In this document: positions 5,128-6,304 of the stretch, piece by piece
Layout: the number at the start of each line of letters is the position of its first letter
How positions within the stretch are numbered: the first letter of the stretch is position 1
Translations under genes and position numbers: made by a program
Assembly (NCBI GenBank): GCA_017439615.1
Contig: JAFSIU010000135.1
Coordinates: 1-6,304, forward strand
Direction of reading: 5' to 3'
Source: Bacillota bacterium
GTDB lineage: Bacteria > Bacillota > Dehalobacteriia > UBA4068
DNA: 6,304 nucleotides
Notes under the pieces: generated by a model
Told to the model about the DNA's origin: nothing
Seen by the model: only the letters and a program-made list of their open reading frames with translations
Databases searched by the model: none

Positions 5128-6304
5128 CTATTCCGCATCGATGGTGGAGATGGAAAGTGTCATTTCCTCCAAAACAGCGAGCAGAACACGCACTGTGTCA
5201 AGACTGGTGAACATTGTTACACCATTTTCCACCGCACAGCGGCGTATAGCGGCACCATCGGTTGCCTGGCTAATGGAGGCAACATCACGGGAATTGATGA
5301 CATATGTTACATATCCGCTGCGTATAGCATCGATAAGCTCGGTGCTGCCTTCGGAAAGCTTTTTATATGCGCGGGCCTTGATGCCGTTTTCGCGCAGGAA
5401 TTTTGCGGTACCTTGTGTTGCTTCGATATTGAAGCCGATATTATAGAAGCGGCGGATAAGCGGCAGAGCTTCTTCCTTATCCTTATCGGCAAGAGTGACG
5501 AGTACAGTGCCATAATTGACAACGCGCATACCGGATGCCTGCAAAGCCTTATAAAGTGCGCGGGTCAATGTGCTGTCATAGCCGATCGCCTCACCTGTGG
5601 ATTTCATTTCGGGGGATAAATATGTATCCATACCGGAAAGCTTAGCGAAGGAGAAGGCAGGTGCCTTGACATAATATCTGCTCTTTTCAGTAGGATATAT
5701 TTCGAAAATTCCCTGTTCCTTCAGGCTTTCGCCAAGCATTGCACGCGTGCCGATATCGGCAAGCGCAATTCCCGTGGCTTTGGAGATGAAGGGTACGGTG
5801 CGGGAAGATCTGGGATTGACCTCGATGACATAGATATTCTCGTTTTCATCAACGATGAATTGAATATTATAAAGACCGACGATGCCCAATGCCAAGCCCA
5901 GACGCTTGGTATATTCCAGAATCTTGCCCTTGGCACGCTGAGAGACGGAGAAGGGCGGATATACGCTGATGCTGTCGCCGCTGTGAATACCCGTGCGCTC
6001 GACATGCTCCATAATGGCAGGTACGAAAACGGAAGCGCCATCGCAAACCGCATCGACCTCAAGCTCACGGCCGGAGACATATTTATCGACCAAAACAGGC
6101 TGATCTTCATTGATGGCGGCTGCATTTTTGAGATATTTACGCAAATCGGCTTCGCCGCCGACAATCTGCATGGCACGACCGCCCAGAACAAAGCCGGGAC
6201 GGACAAGCACGGGATAGCCAAGCTGCTCGGCGACCTTGACACCCTCTTCAATATCCGTAACAGCACGGCCGGGCGGCTGCGGAATGCCAAGCTTTTCCAT
6301 GACC
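5128..6304 (-). CDS. carB: Carbamoyl-phosphate synthase large subunit CarB, C-terminal third (cut by right window edge)
   Basis: About 392 codons are visible, the end of a protein normally near 1,070 residues long. CarB uses ammonia from CarA, bicarbonate and two ATP to make carbamoyl phosphate for PyrB (and for arginine synthesis). Numbering from the Met codon at 6300, the visible part covers the second ATP-grasp domain (carbamate phosphorylation) with VRPGFVLGGRAM at 33-44, EVDAVCDG at 81-88, MEHVERTGIHSGDS at 97-110 and the metal/phosphate residues Glu160, Asn162 and Arg164 in VIEVNPRSSRTVPF. The final ~130 residues form the MGS-like allosteric domain, with ATQGTAKFL near 294-302 and YVINSRD at 333-339, where UMP, IMP or ornithine act in E. 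coli. The Met at 6300 is internal: the frame runs off the window edge and homologues extend far upstream. It ends with TAG, 17 bases before the small gene. Confidence 0.96.
   Translation of the reverse strand, partial: VMEKLGIPQPPGRAVTDIEEGVKVAEQLGYPVLVRPGFVLGGRAMQIVGGEADLRKYLKNAAAINEDQPVLVDKYVSGRELEVDAVCDGASVFVPAIMEHVERTGIHSGDSISVYPPFSVSQRAKGKILEYTKRLGLALGIVGLYNIQFIVDENENIYVIEVNPRSSRTVPFISKATGIALADIGTRAMLGESLKEQGIFEIYPTEKSRYYVKAPAFSFAKLSGMDTYLSPEMKSTGEAIGYDSTLTRALYKALQASGMRVVNYGTVLVTLADKDKEEALPLIRRFYNIGFNIEATQGTAKFLRENGIKARAYKKLSEGSTELIDAIRSGYVTYVINSRDVASISQATDGAAIRRCAVENGVTMFTSLDTVRVLLAVLEEMTLSISTIDAE

Noticed and set aside
6298..6300. ATG at 6300 as the start of a short CarB-like protein
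   Set aside because: The reading frame continues to the window edge and the visible part begins in the middle of the second synthetase half, so this Met is internal to full-length CarB.
1783..6304. Signs of a mobile element, CRISPR array, tRNA or defence genes
   Set aside because: The space is filled by contiguous pyrimidine genes with short gaps; no repeats arrays, transposase motifs or tRNA-like folds were seen.

Overview
The window is the 3' half of a de novo pyrimidine (UMP) biosynthesis operon, read entirely on the minus strand, followed by the start of an unrelated transporter gene on the same strand. In transcription order (high to low coordinates) it holds: the C-terminal third of carB (cut by the right edge), a small 83-residue protein resembling one domain of fatty-acid kinase FakA/YloV, pyrK, pyrD (class 1B), pyrF, pyrE, pyrB, pyrI, a strong intrinsic terminator, a 257-bp gene-free stretch with a near-consensus promoter, and the first 41 codons of a lipoprotein recognisable as a TAXI-type TRAP transporter solute receptor (cut by the left edge).

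The genes cooperate in one pathway. CarB makes carbamoyl phosphate and PyrB condenses it with aspartate, with PyrI as the allosteric partner. After dihydroorotase (pyrC, not in this window), PyrD with the electron-transfer subunit PyrK oxidises dihydroorotate to orotate using NAD+. PyrE adds ribose phosphate and PyrF decarboxylates to UMP. Coupling is tight: pyrK/pyrD overlap by 7 bp, pyrD/pyrF by 8 bp and pyrB/pyrI by 1 bp (TAATG); the other gaps are 17 to 66 bp. Every gene has a clear GGAGG-type Shine-Dalgarno sequence, and these settle several start codons.

The pyrK-pyrD heterotetramer type of dihydroorotate dehydrogenase, strong GGAGG ribosome sites, moderate G+C and AT-rich spacers point to a Bacillota (Firmicutes) genome. 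The PyrBI-type aspartate transcarbamoylase and a TAXI-TRAP lipoprotein fit an anaerobic lineage such as Negativicutes or Clostridia. That placement is inference; nothing in the window fixes genus or species.

Most of the window is conventional metabolism. The points most worth a second look are the stand-alone FakA-middle-domain-like gene between carB and pyrK, and the region between the terminator and the TAXI gene, which contains a promoter and three evenly spaced palindromes.
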